This document shows positions 24,495-33,350 of a stretch of 33,434 bases of DNA, piece by piece. The position numbers and the translations under genes were made by a program. The notes beneath the pieces were generated by a model, which did no database searches, had not been told where the DNA came from, and saw only the letters and a list, made by a program, of their open reading frames with translations. Origin of the DNA: Gallionellales bacterium RIFCSPLOWO2_02_FULL_59_110 (GTDB lineage Bacteria; Pseudomonadota; Gammaproteobacteria; Burkholderiales; Gallionellaceae). Location: positions 1 through 33,434 of the forward strand of contig MGXA01000021.1 of the NCBI GenBank assembly GCA_001801215.1, read 5' to 3'. The stretch's first letter is position 1; each line of letters begins with the position of its first letter.

Positions 24495-25922
24495 CTATTG
24501 TTCGTAGGCGAAAAGGTTTTTCATGGCTTTCTGCCCGAGGTAGGTCTGTATGGAATGTGGATTGTCATTAGCGACAGAAATGTTAGCAGCGATCAACTGA
24601 CCCACCAGAACTTCCCATGGCTTACTACAGCCAAGCTCTGCCACAATTATGTTTCGAATATCTTTGATATTTATGGTCCTACGAATTTCGAAATTTTCAA
24701 TCAGCGCATGCACCGCAGCGGTGTACTTGTGGGCGGGGAATTTTCCTACCCTAGCTCGCAGGGTGGCTCTGAAGGAGTCAGCAGTGAATTCGTGCTCTTC
24801 GAGAGCCTGATTCGACAAGAGTAAGTTCTCGATGGCGTAGCAATTCAAACGGATGCGGCATACATGATTAAGGTCGTTGATTGTGGAATCTTGGACATCA
24901 TCGAGATCACGGAGCGAAAAAGCTTGCGGAGTGTCGTACAAGACAGGAAGAAACTGATCCAGCCAGTCTTCCCACTCCGAAAGCTCATTTACGCAGCCCA
25001 CGACACATGGTGCGAACGCAACCCTTCCACCGCCCGAACGAACGACTTGCTCCAAAACTCGTCGGTCGTCGTCTCCTTCCACAAGAACAACTGGGGACTT
25101 ATTGAAGGCTGTCGAAAGCGGATGAGTGCCGAAAATGGGCAGAATTCCTTCACAGACATCAGATCGCTTGAAAGTAGGAAAGTGGGCTTGGCCGCGCTGT
25201 GAGACGGGAACAATCTGAAGATCAGCTGTTTTCGAGAATGCGCCGATGATTGCGGTACTGTGGGTTGCGATGACGACGCGGATATCGTGTTCCACCGCGA
25301 CTGATTCGACAAAAGCAGTGAATCTCTGCTGCAAGTCGGGATGCAGGTGTACGTCTGGCTCGTCCAATAGAAGAATTTTGTCCTCCATAGACTGTCGCGA
25401 GAACACCAAAACCTCGATGGCTAAAGCTATTAACTCTGATTCACCGCTAGACATGTTCGACTCGTCAAGCGGCTCACCCGCTTTCGTTTGAACCGAGAAG
25501 CCGCCTTTGTCATTGCGAACCATCCTGATTGCGGGAAGTAACGCATTTATCTGTTCGAGAACCGCGTCAAACGTATATGTCAGATCAGCACGCTTATCGG
25601 CATGCTTCTCAATCTCGCGCAGAACAGATGTCTCAAGATTTCTAAATTGAGCTGCACTTTGCTGGCGAAATTGCTCAAATCTATTCGTTTGTCGGCTCTG
25701 CTTCAACCAGTTCGCATTGGAAGAAATGTTGTTATCGACATTCGGATCGTATTTTAGCGTTCCACCTCTCTCGGGGGAAACGTACTTAATATTAGGATTA
25801 TTACCAGCATTCAGTGCGCGCAATAATGTGCTCTTTCCGGCGCCGTTCTTGCCGATCAGCACTGTGAACTTGGATTTTCGTACCGCTTCTTCCATGCTCA
25901 TAATTTTTATCCTTTGGGTCAT
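24495..25922 (-). CDS. ATPase with TOPRIM/DUF4435-like C-terminal region; candidate defence protein
   Basis: A 475-residue protein with an SMC/ABC-type ATPase head: Walker A at 24-32 (GKNGAGKST), signature SSGES at 158-162, Walker B LLLDEPD at 184-190 with catalytic Glu188, and His221 in VVIATHSTA. The head is followed at 279-286 by VLVEGDDD, at 336-342 by SLRDLDD, and at 362-369 by YAIENLLL. The acidic motifs resemble the TOPRIM-type nuclease of OLD proteins, and the final motif recalls DUF4435. Such fusions are known or suspected anti-phage effectors. The gene is alone, with no obvious partner, beside a toxin-antitoxin module. An in-frame ATG at 25901 has a well-placed AAAGGA (25915-25910) and may be the true start. 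Base composition is less GC-rich than its neighbours, suggesting transfer. Confidence 0.85.
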   Translation of the reverse strand: MTQRIKIMSMEEAVRKSKFTVLIGKNGAGKSTLLRALNAGNNPNIKYVSPERGGTLKYDPNVDNNISSNANWLKQSRQTNRFEQFRQQSAAQFRNLETSVLREIEKHADKRADLTYTFDAVLEQINALLPAIRMVRNDKGGFSVQTKAGEPLDESNMSSGESELIALAIEVLVFSRQSMEDKILLLDEPDVHLHPDLQQRFTAFVESVAVEHDIRVVIATHSTAIIGAFSKTADLQIVPVSQRGQAHFPTFKRSDVCEGILPIFGTHPLSTAFNKSPVVLVEGDDDRRVLEQVVRSGGGRVAFAPCVVGCVNELSEWEDWLDQFLPVLYDTPQAFSLRDLDDVQDSTINDLNHVCRIRLNCYAIENLLLSNQALEEHEFTADSFRATLRARVGKFPAHKYTAAVHALIENFEIRRTINIKDIRNIIVAELGCSKPWEVLVGQLIAANISVANDNPHSIQTYLGQKAMKNLFAYEQ

Positions 25923-26115
25923 TGTTTGCTGTCAATCCTAACGCGAAGCTGCTAGATTGTAATGACAACAGCAAGCGACCGCTATTGGCACTACCCTGTC
26001 ATTCACAGAGTGCAGCTTTACGGCAGGCGATTGGGAGCCGCGCTTAATTCGTGTCACTTTTGAAATCGCGCTGTGTTATCGCTTCCCGAATGTTCGCCTG
26101 GCGCTTCCAGATTCG

Positions 26116-26901
26116 TTATTGCGATAGCCTTTTCCGGAACAGCACCAGCGACACATAAAACCCCAGCAGCGTGTAAGCCAGCAACACGGCGACATGCCAC
26201 AAGAATTGCGCCGGGATCACGTTGTTCAGCAGCGGCCGCGCGATGTCGATTGCGTGCGTCAGCGGCAGGATAGCCGAGATATTTTGCAGCAGCGGCGGCA
26301 ACTGCGCGACCGGAAAAAACACGCCGCATAAGAGCACCATCGGCGTGATTACCAGCGTGAAGTAGTACATGAAGAAATCGTATCCGGGCGCGATGGCGGT
26401 CACGATCAGGCCGAGCGAGGCGAAGCACAGGCCGACCAGCAGCGCGAGCGGGATCAGCCACAGCGTCAGCGGCGAATGCGACAGGCCCAGAACCCAGATC
26501 ACCGCCAGCACCGCCATCCCGGCCAGCAGGCTCTTGCTCGCCGCCCAGACGATTTCCGAGAACACGATATCGTCCAGAGTGATCGGCGTGTTGAGGATCG
26601 CCTCCCAGGTGCGCTGCTCGTGCATGCGCGCGAAGCCGGAATACAATGCCTCGAAGCTGGCGCTGTTCATGGCGCTGTAGCACACCGTTCCGGCGGCGAG
26701 GAAGGCAATATAGGACATGCCGCCAACTTCGGGCAGCATCCCGCCCAGCCCGTAGCCCAGACCCAGCATGTAGATCACCGGGTCGGCGAGATGGCCGAGG
26801 ATCGACGAGCCTGCCATCTTCTGCCACACCAGGAAGTTGCGCCGCCAGATCGGGACGAAGCGCAGGCTTGGACGCGGCAGGGCAAAATGATTCTTGCTCA
26901 T
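26116..26901 (-). CDS. ABC-2 type exporter permease, NodJ-like
   Basis: A 261-residue permease with about six helices, starting with a cytoplasmic amphipathic segment (PIWRRNFLVWQKMAGSSILG) and carrying the NodJ-type landmarks ADPVIYMLGLGYGLGGML, FEALYSGFARMHEQRTWEAIL and TLVITPMVLLCGVFFPVAQLPP. NodJ-like permeases pair with NodI-like ATPases to export lipo-oligosaccharides in rhizobia, and the many non-rhizobial versions have unknown substrates. No nodulation genes are present, so the symbol nodJ would mislead. The partner ATPase gene lies upstream on the same strand, separated by a repeat-filled gap of 127 bp. Confidence 0.92.
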   Translation of the reverse strand: MSKNHFALPRPSLRFVPIWRRNFLVWQKMAGSSILGHLADPVIYMLGLGYGLGGMLPEVGGMSYIAFLAAGTVCYSAMNSASFEALYSGFARMHEQRTWEAILNTPITLDDIVFSEIVWAASKSLLAGMAVLAVIWVLGLSHSPLTLWLIPLALLVGLCFASLGLIVTAIAPGYDFFMYYFTLVITPMVLLCGVFFPVAQLPPLLQNISAILPLTHAIDIARPLLNNVIPAQFLWHVAVLLAYTLLGFYVSLVLFRKRLSQ

Positions 26902-26910
26902 GGGTGCCTT

Positions 26911-27012
26911 GGAAGGGAAGGGAGAAGGGAGAAGGGATCGCGGCTGCGCCGCTCAAGGGCGAAAGCGGGCATGGCAGTTTCCCTTCTCTCTTCCTCCTTC
27001 CCCCTTCTCTCG
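26911..27012. repeat. GGGAGAA-family inverted repeat between the exporter ATPase and permease genes
   Basis: The left arm (26911-26941) is GGAAGGGAAGG followed by GAGAAGGGA units and ATCGC. The right arm (26981-27012) is an imperfect reverse complement rich in CCCTTCTC, ending TCTCGC. The loop is about 40 bp and contains a GC-rich stretch. It separates two genes whose products must form one complex. Confidence 0.72.
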
Positions 27013-27028
27013 CATGCAATGCGGCTAT

Positions 27029-27952
27029 TCATTCGCGCATCTCCCGTCCGGTCAATTTGAGGAACACGTCTTCCAGGTTCGCCGGGCGATGCAGGTAGCG
27101 CAATTGGGGGTGCTGTTGCAATTCTGCCAACAGCGGTTGCGCATCCAGCACGTAACAGAATACCGACTCGCCGCTGATTTCGAAACGTTGCGCATGCCGC
27201 GCCGCATGGTCTTGCGCCCATGCCGCCGCGTGCTCGCCGAACACCTCGACCACCTGCGGCTCGATGTTCTGTTCGATCAGTTCGCGCGGCGAGCCTTCGC
27301 TGATGAGGCGCCCGTTGTCCATTACCGCGAGGCGGTGGCAGAGGCGCTCGGCTTCGTCCATGAAGTGCGTGGTGAGCAGCAGCGTTTTGCCGCGCGCGGT
27401 GAGTTCGCGCAGGCGCTGCCAGATCAGGTGGCGCGCCTGCGGGTCGAGGCCGGTGGTCGGCTCGTCGAGGAAGATGACCTCCGGGTCGTTCACCAGCGCG
27501 CGCGCCAGGGTCAGGCGCCGCTTCATGCCGCCGGACAGGGTGGGCACCCGGGCGTCGCGCTTGCCGGTCAGGCTGGCGAACTCCAGCAGCTCCGGCAGGC
27601 GCGCCTCGATGGCCGCATCGCTCATGCCGAAGTAGCGCCCGTACACCAGCAGGTTTTCCGCTACCGTAAAGTCCGGATCGAGGTTGTCCATCTGCGGCAC
27701 TACGCCGACGCGCAGCCGCGCGGGGCGCGCCTCTTCCGGCACGTGATAGTCCAACAACCGCAGTTCGCCCGCATCCGGTGCGATCAGGCCGAGCAGCAGG
27801 CGCAGCGTGGTAGTCTTGCCCGCGCCGTTCGGCCCGAGCAGGCCGAAGCACTCGCCGCGCCGGATGGACAGGTTCAGCCCGTCCACCACCGGCTGCCCGC
27901 CGTAGCATTTGCGCAGCTTGCGCGCGCTCAATACCGGGTTCGTTTCATTCAT
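27029..27952 (-). CDS. ABC exporter ATP-binding protein, NodI-like
   Basis: A 307-residue ATPase: Walker A at about 40-48 (GPNGAGKTT), Q-loop in [19 protein letters not shown], signature LSGGM at 139-143, Walker B VIFLDEP at 159-165, D-loop and H-loop ([15 protein letters not shown]). The [16 protein letters not shown] and C-terminal domain features match NodI/drug-exporter ATPases. It should power the NodJ-like permease encoded next. Start ATG 27952; no strong ribosome binding site is visible. Upstream lies a CGCAGATT-type repeat. Confidence 0.93.
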   Translation of the reverse strand: MNETNPVLSARKLRKCYGGQPVVDGLNLSIRRGECFGLLGPNGAGKTTTLRLLLGLIAPDAGELRLLDYHVPEEARPARLRVGVVPQMDNLDPDFTVAENLLVYGRYFGMSDAAIEARLPELLEFASLTGKRDARVPTLSGGMKRRLTLARALVNDPEVIFLDEPTTGLDPQARHLIWQRLRELTARGKTLLLTTHFMDEAERLCHRLAVMDNGRLISEGSPRELIEQNIEPQVVEVFGEHAAAWAQDHAARHAQRFEISGESVFCYVLDAQPLLAELQQHPQLRYLHRPANLEDVFLKLTGREMRE

Positions 27953-27970
27953 CTTATAGAAAAAACAGTT

Positions 27971-28095
27971 GTCCGCAGATTACGCAGATTTTCGCCGATT
28001 AAACAACGAGTCACTTTAAAGCTGCCGACACACTTATTGGGTGATTTGGCACGCATCCGCAGATGACTGAATATCTGCGTAATCTGCGGATTGCG
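27971..28095. repeat. CGCAGATT-family inverted repeat between gloA and the exporter ATPase gene
   Basis: The left arm (27971-28000) contains TCCGCAGATTACGCAGATTT and a third, weaker unit. The right arm (28070-28095) is its reverse complement, including ATCTGCGTAATCTGCGGA. Same family as 15319-15445. It occupies most of the gap between two minus-strand genes. Confidence 0.8.
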
Positions 28096-28097
28096 TT

Positions 28098-28487
28098 TCA
28101 GGGTTGTTTCTTCTGGATCAATTCGATCTTGTACCCGTCCGGGTCTTCGGCGAACGCGATCACCGTACTGCCGTGTTTCATCGGCCCGGCTTCGCGCACC
28201 ACCCTGCCGCCGCGCTGCCTGATGTTGTCGCAGGCGGCATAGGCGTCGGCTACCTCGATCGCGATGTGGCCGAAGGCGTTGCCGAGTTCGTACTTTTCCA
28301 CGCCCCAGTTATGGGTGAGCTCGATCGACGTGCTGCCGGCTTCGTCGCCGTAGCCGACGAAGACCAGGGTGAACTTCCCTTCCGGGTAGTCGGCGCGGCG
28401 CAGCAATTTCATGCCGAGCACGCCCGTATAGAAAGCGAGCGATTTTTCCAGGTCGGCCACACGCAGCATGGTATGCAGGATACGCAT
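28098..28487 (-). CDS. gloA: Lactoylglutathione lyase (glyoxalase I)
   Basis: A 129-residue enzyme that converts the methylglyoxal-glutathione adduct into S-lactoylglutathione. The four metal ligands of the E. coli enzyme are at identical positions: His5, Glu56, His74 and Glu122. The length and the absence of the extra loops seen in the human enzyme indicate the Ni2+/Co2+-activated bacterial class. Start ATG 28487. It is divergent from thiD across 84 bp that hold a strong palindrome. Confidence 0.96.
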   Translation of the reverse strand: MRILHTMLRVADLEKSLAFYTGVLGMKLLRRADYPEGKFTLVFVGYGDEAGSTSIELTHNWGVEKYELGNAFGHIAIEVADAYAACDNIRQRGGRVVREAGPMKHGSTVIAFAEDPDGYKIELIQKKQP

Positions 28488-28527
28488 CAGGACTCCATTT
28501 TTTCGAAATTGTCTTTGCGGTTATTAG

Positions 28528-28559
28528 GGTAAAATGCGCGCCCGAAAGCGCATTTTACC
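28528..28559. promoter_or_regulatory. 12-bp perfect palindrome between gloA and thiD
   Basis: GGTAAAATGCGC (28528-28539) and GCGCATTTTACC (28548-28559) are exact reverse complements separated by 8 bp. The left arm contains a possible -10 element TAAAAT (28530-28535), with TTGTCT at 28509-28514 only 15 bp upstream. The right arm ends 12 bp before the thiD ATG. The site could be a regulator operator or an mRNA hairpin next to the ribosome binding site. I see no similarity to the TPP riboswitch consensus. Confidence 0.55.
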
Positions 28560-28571
28560 ATTGCCCACATC

Positions 28572-29411
28572 ATGTCCGAATCTTTCCCGCTCGTAATGAG
28601 TTTTGCCGCGACCGACCCCAGCGGCGGCGCCGGCTTGCAGGCCGACCTGCTGACTATTTCCAGCATGGGCTGCCATCCTCTGTCGGTGGTCACCGCCATT
28701 ACCGTGCAGGATACCAGCGGGGTGGACGACGTGCTGCCGATCGATCCGGAGTGGGTGGTGGATCAGGCGCGCGCGATGCTGGAGGATGTGCCGGTTGCGG
28801 CATTCAAGGTCGGCCTGCTCGGCAGCGTGGAAAATATTGCGGCCATCGCCGAAGTGATGGCGGATTACCCGGATATCCCGCTGGTGCTCGACCCGGTGCT
28901 GGCGTCGGGGCGCGGCGACGAACTGGCGAACGAAGACATGCTGGATGCGATGCGCGAACTGCTGATTCCGCAGGCCACCATTATCACGCCGAACAGCATG
29001 GAGGCGCGCCGCCTCGCGCAGGACGAGGACAACGACGAGGACGATCCGACCCTGGAAGAGTGCGCCAAACGTATTCTGCGCATGGGTTGCGAGTACGTGC
29101 TGATTACCGGCACCCACGAGCAAACGCCCAAGGTCATCAACACCCTTTACGGCGACGACGGCGTGATCGGCAGCGATAGCTGGGCGCGCCTGCCGGGAAT
29201 TTATCACGGTTCCGGCTGCACATTGTCCGCCGCGATTGCGGCGCTGCTGGCGCAGGGCGTGGACGTGCCGGAAGCGGTCAAGGAGGCGCAGGAATACACC
29301 TGGCAAACCTTGAACGCGGGCTTCCGCCCCGGCATGGGCCAGCATATCCCGGACCGGTTGTTCTGGGCGCGCGGGGAAGAGGATGAAGAGCAACCCGTAC
29401 GCCCGAATTAA
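28572..29411 (+). CDS. thiD: Hydroxymethylpyrimidine/phosphomethylpyrimidine kinase
   Basis: A 279-residue ribokinase-fold enzyme that phosphorylates HMP and HMP-P in thiamine synthesis. Seen: AATDPSGGAGLQADL near the N-terminus, VKVGLLGS-type strand (AFKVGLLGS), DPVLASGRGDEL, TPNSMEARRL, LITGTHE and the anion-hole/catalytic region HGSGCTLSAAIAALLA. An acidic insertion (DEDNDEDDPTLEE) is seen between the nucleotide-site elements, as in relatives from memory. Start ATG 28572. It is followed by thiE across a repeat-filled gap. No THI-box riboswitch is visible upstream. Confidence 0.95.
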   Translation: MSESFPLVMSFAATDPSGGAGLQADLLTISSMGCHPLSVVTAITVQDTSGVDDVLPIDPEWVVDQARAMLEDVPVAAFKVGLLGSVENIAAIAEVMADYPDIPLVLDPVLASGRGDELANEDMLDAMRELLIPQATIITPNSMEARRLAQDEDNDEDDPTLEECAKRILRMGCEYVLITGTHEQTPKVINTLYGDDGVIGSDSWARLPGIYHGSGCTLSAAIAALLAQGVDVPEAVKEAQEYTWQTLNAGFRPGMGQHIPDRLFWARGEEDEEQPVRPN

Positions 29412-29439
29412 CGAATGCAGGAATGTGCAGCAGGATTTA

Positions 29440-29641
29440 ACCCCTCCCCCTTCAAGGGGGAGGTAATACCCTCTCTCCAACTCTCTCCCAGAGGGAGAGA
29501 GAGCGGTCGTCCCCTCCCCTTCAGGGGGAGGGTTAGGATGGGGGTGGGTTCGAGGGGGATGGGGTTTGCAGTATCGAAAAAAACGTCATGTCGCATTTTA
29601 ACCCCACCCCCGCCCTAACCCTCCCCCTGAAGGGGAGGGGA
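29440..29641. repeat. CCCTCCCC/GGGGAGGG repeat cluster between thiD and thiE, extending into thiE
   Basis: Four palindromic pieces are packed here. 29440-29463 is CCCCTCCCCCTTCAAGGGGG-like. 29470-29502 is built from CTCTCTCC and GGGAGAGAG. 29510-29550 and 29600-29641 are near-identical inverted copies of about 41 bp (CCCCTCCCCTTCAGGGGGAG, then GGTTAGG and a G-rich end). The last two would form a very long hairpin with a loop of about 50 nt that contains the thiE ATG (29588). The second copy is read as codons 5-18 or so of thiE. Confidence 0.85.
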
Positions 29642-30280
29642 CTCTTTCAGCGGGCGTTTGGCGGGCTATATGCGATCACGCCTGACGAGCCCGACACGGT
29701 GGAATTGCTGCGCAAGGTGCGCCTGGCGTTGCTGGGCGGAGCGCGGGTGGTGCAGTATCGCAATAAGATTGCCGACGGTGAATTACGCCTGAAGCAGGCG
29801 GAGGCGTTGCGCGCATTGACGCGCGAATTTGCCGTAACGCTGATCGTCAATGACGACGCTGCGTTGGCGCGGCAGGTGGATGCGGACGGTGTGCATCTGG
29901 GCGGTGCGGACGGCAACGTAGCGGAAGCGCGCGCACTGCTTGGCAGCGGTAAAATCATCGGCGCGTCTTGTTATAATCGCCTGGCGCTGGCGCAGGAGGC
30001 GGTGCGGCAGGGTGTGGATTACGTGGCATTCGGCAGTTTTTTTTCTTCCACGGTGAAGCCGGGTGCGGTGGCCGCCACCCTCGATCTGTTGCGCCAGGCA
30101 CGCCGCGAGTTGGATGCGCCCATCGTCGCGATCGGCGGCATTACGCCGCAGAACGCCGCGCGGTTGATCGATGCGGGTGCGGATGCCCTGGCGGTGATTT
30201 CGGCGGTATTTTCCCCAGCGGATATCGAAGGCGCAGCAAGACAATTTTCCAATCTATTTGAACAAGGTAAACCAGCATGA
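29588..30280 (+). CDS. thiE: Thiamine-phosphate synthase with a repeat-derived N-terminus
   Basis: A 230-residue TIM-barrel enzyme joining HMP-PP and thiazole phosphate into thiamine phosphate. Family segments are [81 protein letters not shown] and [20 protein letters not shown]. Recognisable ThiE begins at about Gly25. Residues 5-18 ([14 protein letters not shown]) are encoded by one arm of the CCCTCCCC repeat. No ATG, GTG or TTG occurs in frame between that arm and Gly25, so the repeat must be translated from ATG 29588 (or from a rare start). The gene overlaps hemL by four bases. Confidence 0.92.
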   Translation: MSHFNPTPALTLPLKGRGLFQRAFGGLYAITPDEPDTVELLRKVRLALLGGARVVQYRNKIADGELRLKQAEALRALTREFAVTLIVNDDAALARQVDADGVHLGGADGNVAEARALLGSGKIIGASCYNRLALAQEAVRQGVDYVAFGSFFSSTVKPGAVAATLDLLRQARRELDAPIVAIGGITPQNAARLIDAGADALAVISAVFSPADIEGAARQFSNLFEQGKPA

Positions 30281-31575
30281 CTTCGCATAATCCCAAGATT
30301 TCCAATAATGAGTCCCTATTCGACGAATCCCAAAAAGTCATCCCCGGCGGCGTGAATTCGCCGGTGCGCGCGTTCCGCTCGGTCGGCGGTACGCCGCTGT
30401 TCTTCCAGCGCGGCCAGGGCGCCTACGTGTGGGACGCGGACGGCAAGAAATATACCGATTACGTCGGTTCATGGGGGCCGATGATCGTAGGCCATTGCCA
30501 CCCCGAAGTGGTCAAAGCGGTGCAGGATGCGGCCGCACAGGGGCTGGGTTTCGGCGCGCCGACTGCGGCCGAACTGGAACTGGCGAATTTGTTATGCAAA
30601 CTGTTACCGAGCCTGGAGATGGTGCGCCTGGTCAGTTCCGGCACCGAAGCGACGATGTCGGCGATCCGCCTCGCACGCGGCTTTACCGGACGTTCGCGCA
30701 TCATCAAATTTGAAGGCTGCTATCACGGCCATTCCGACGGCTTGCTGGTCAAAGCTGGCTCCGGCGCGCTGACCTTCGGCCAGCCGAGCTCGTCCGGCGT
30801 GCCCGCCGAGATCGCGGCTCTGACCACGGTGCTGGACTACAACGATGCCGCCGGGCTGGAAAAAACCTTCTCCGCGACGGGCAACGAAATCGCGGCGGTG
30901 ATCGTCGAAGTGGTGGCGGGCAACATGAATCTGGTTACGCCCAAGCGCGAGTTCCTCGAAGCGATGCGCGCGCTATGTACGAAATACGGCGCGGTGCTGA
31001 TCCTCGACGAGGTGATGACCGGTTTCCGCGTCGGTTTGCAAGGCGCGCAGGGCTATTACGGCATCAAGCCCGATCTGGTCACGCTGGGCAAGGTGATGGG
31101 CGGCGGCCTGCCTGCGGCGGCGTTCGGCGGGCGGCGCGACATCATGCAGTGCCTCGCGCCGCTCGGCGCGGTTTACCAAGCTGGCACCCTGTCCGGCAAT
31201 CCGGTGGCGGTGGCGGCCGGGCTGTCCACGCTCAAATTGGTGCAGAGCCCCGGTTTCTACGAACGCCTTGCGCAACTGGCGAAACAGCTCACCGAGGGCC
31301 TGACTGCGGCGGCGCAAAAACACGGCATCCCGTTCTGCGCACAATCGGTTGGCGGCATGTTCGGCCTGTATTTCAGCAAGTCGCTGCCGACCAGCTACGC
31401 CGAAGTGATGAGTTGCGACAAGGAAGCGTTCAACCGTTTCTTCCATGCCATGCTGGACGCGGGCCATTACCTCGCGCCGTCGGCTTTCGAGGCGGGCTTC
31501 GTCTCCGCCGCACACAGCGACGCGGACATCGCCGCGACCATTGCCGCCGCCGACAAAATTTTTGCTGGCTGGTAA
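30277..31575 (+). CDS. hemL: Glutamate-1-semialdehyde 2,1-aminomutase
   Basis: A 432-residue PLP enzyme of class III aminotransferase fold that makes 5-aminolevulinate in the C5 heme pathway. The PLP lysine is Lys272 in [16 protein letters not shown]. Other landmarks are [49 protein letters not shown] and [16 protein letters not shown] 30277 overlaps the thiE stop (ATGA), with AAGG upstream. Its TAA overlaps the ATG of engB by one base (TAATG). Translational coupling through thiE-hemL-engB is therefore likely. Confidence 0.97.
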   Translation: MTSHNPKISNNESLFDESQKVIPGGVNSPVRAFRSVGGTPLFFQRGQGAYVWDADGKKYTDYVGSWGPMIVGHCHPEVVKAVQDAAAQGLGFGAPTAAELELANLLCKLLPSLEMVRLVSSGTEATMSAIRLARGFTGRSRIIKFEGCYHGHSDGLLVKAGSGALTFGQPSSSGVPAEIAALTTVLDYNDAAGLEKTFSATGNEIAAVIVEVVAGNMNLVTPKREFLEAMRALCTKYGAVLILDEVMTGFRVGLQGAQGYYGIKPDLVTLGKVMGGGLPAAAFGGRRDIMQCLAPLGAVYQAGTLSGNPVAVAAGLSTLKLVQSPGFYERLAQLAKQLTEGLTAAAQKHGIPFCAQSVGGMFGLYFSKSLPTSYAEVMSCDKEAFNRFFHAMLDAGHYLAPSAFEAGFVSAAHSDADIAATIAAADKIFAGW

Positions 31576-32168
31576 TGGGTCTGTTCTCGCAGGCGGCGTT
31601 CTACACTACGGTCAACCATCTGCGCGACCTGCCGCAGCACGGCGGCAGGGAAGTTGCGTTCGTCGGGCGTTCCAACGCGGGCAAGTCGAGCGCGATCAAT
31701 ACGCTGGCCAATCATGTGCGGCTGGCCTACACCAGCAAAACACCGGGGCGCACCCAGCATCTCAACTACTTTGCGCTGGGCGACAACAATTTCCTGGTGG
31801 ATTTGCCGGGCTACGGTTATGCCAAGGTGCCGCCTGACGTGCAGCGGCATTGGGAGCAATTGCTGAGCCAATACCTGCAAACCCGCGAGGAGCTGGCAGG
31901 ACTGGTGGTCATCATGGACGCGCGCCACCCGTTGACCGAACTGGACGAGACGATGCTGGACTGGTTCGCGCCGACCGGCAAGCCAGTGCATATCCTGCTC
32001 ACCAAATCGGACAAACTCAGCCGCCAGCAAGCCACACTGACGCTGAATCGCGTAAAATCGCACCTGGCCGAACACTTTTCGCAGTGCACCGTGCAGTTGT
32101 TCTCCAGCCTGAAAAAGATCGGCACGGAGGAAGCGGAAAGGGTGATTGCGGGCTGGCTGAAAGATTGA
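31575..32168 (+). CDS. engB: Ribosome biogenesis GTPase EngB (YsxC/YihA)
   Basis: A 197-residue TRAFAC GTPase. G1 is GRSNAGKSS (31-39), G2 is the TPGRTQ segment, G3 is DLPGYG (76-81), G4 is TKSDK and G5 is FSSLKKIG. The N-terminal [16 protein letters not shown] and [12 protein letters not shown] blocks are typical. EngB is essential in many bacteria for late assembly of the 50S subunit. The ATG overlaps the hemL stop by one base. A longer in-frame opening upstream lies within hemL and is not coding. It is followed by a structured leader and hemB. Confidence 0.95.
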   Translation: MGLFSQAAFYTTVNHLRDLPQHGGREVAFVGRSNAGKSSAINTLANHVRLAYTSKTPGRTQHLNYFALGDNNFLVDLPGYGYAKVPPDVQRHWEQLLSQYLQTREELAGLVVIMDARHPLTELDETMLDWFAPTGKPVHILLTKSDKLSRQQATLTLNRVKSHLAEHFSQCTVQLFSSLKKIGTEEAERVIAGWLKD

Positions 32169-33346
<1,178 letters not shown>

Positions 33347-33350
33347 GGTT

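Noticed and set aside
24255..24824. 189-codon plus-strand frame at the end of the ATPase gene
   Set aside because: About two thirds overlaps the well-supported ATPase on the other strand; the predicted protein has no domain or consistent character.
25906..25935. TTGACA-N18-GATAAA as promoter for the ATPase gene
   Set aside because: The -35 is perfect, but transcription would begin about at or inside the first codons (near 25899), after both candidate ATGs at 25922 and 25901. It is kept only as a possibility if a later start is used.
26116..27952. Nodulation genes nodI and nodJ
   Set aside because: The similarity is at the level of the exporter family. No other nod genes occur, and such exporters are common in non-symbiotic Betaproteobacteria, so the nod symbols were not used.
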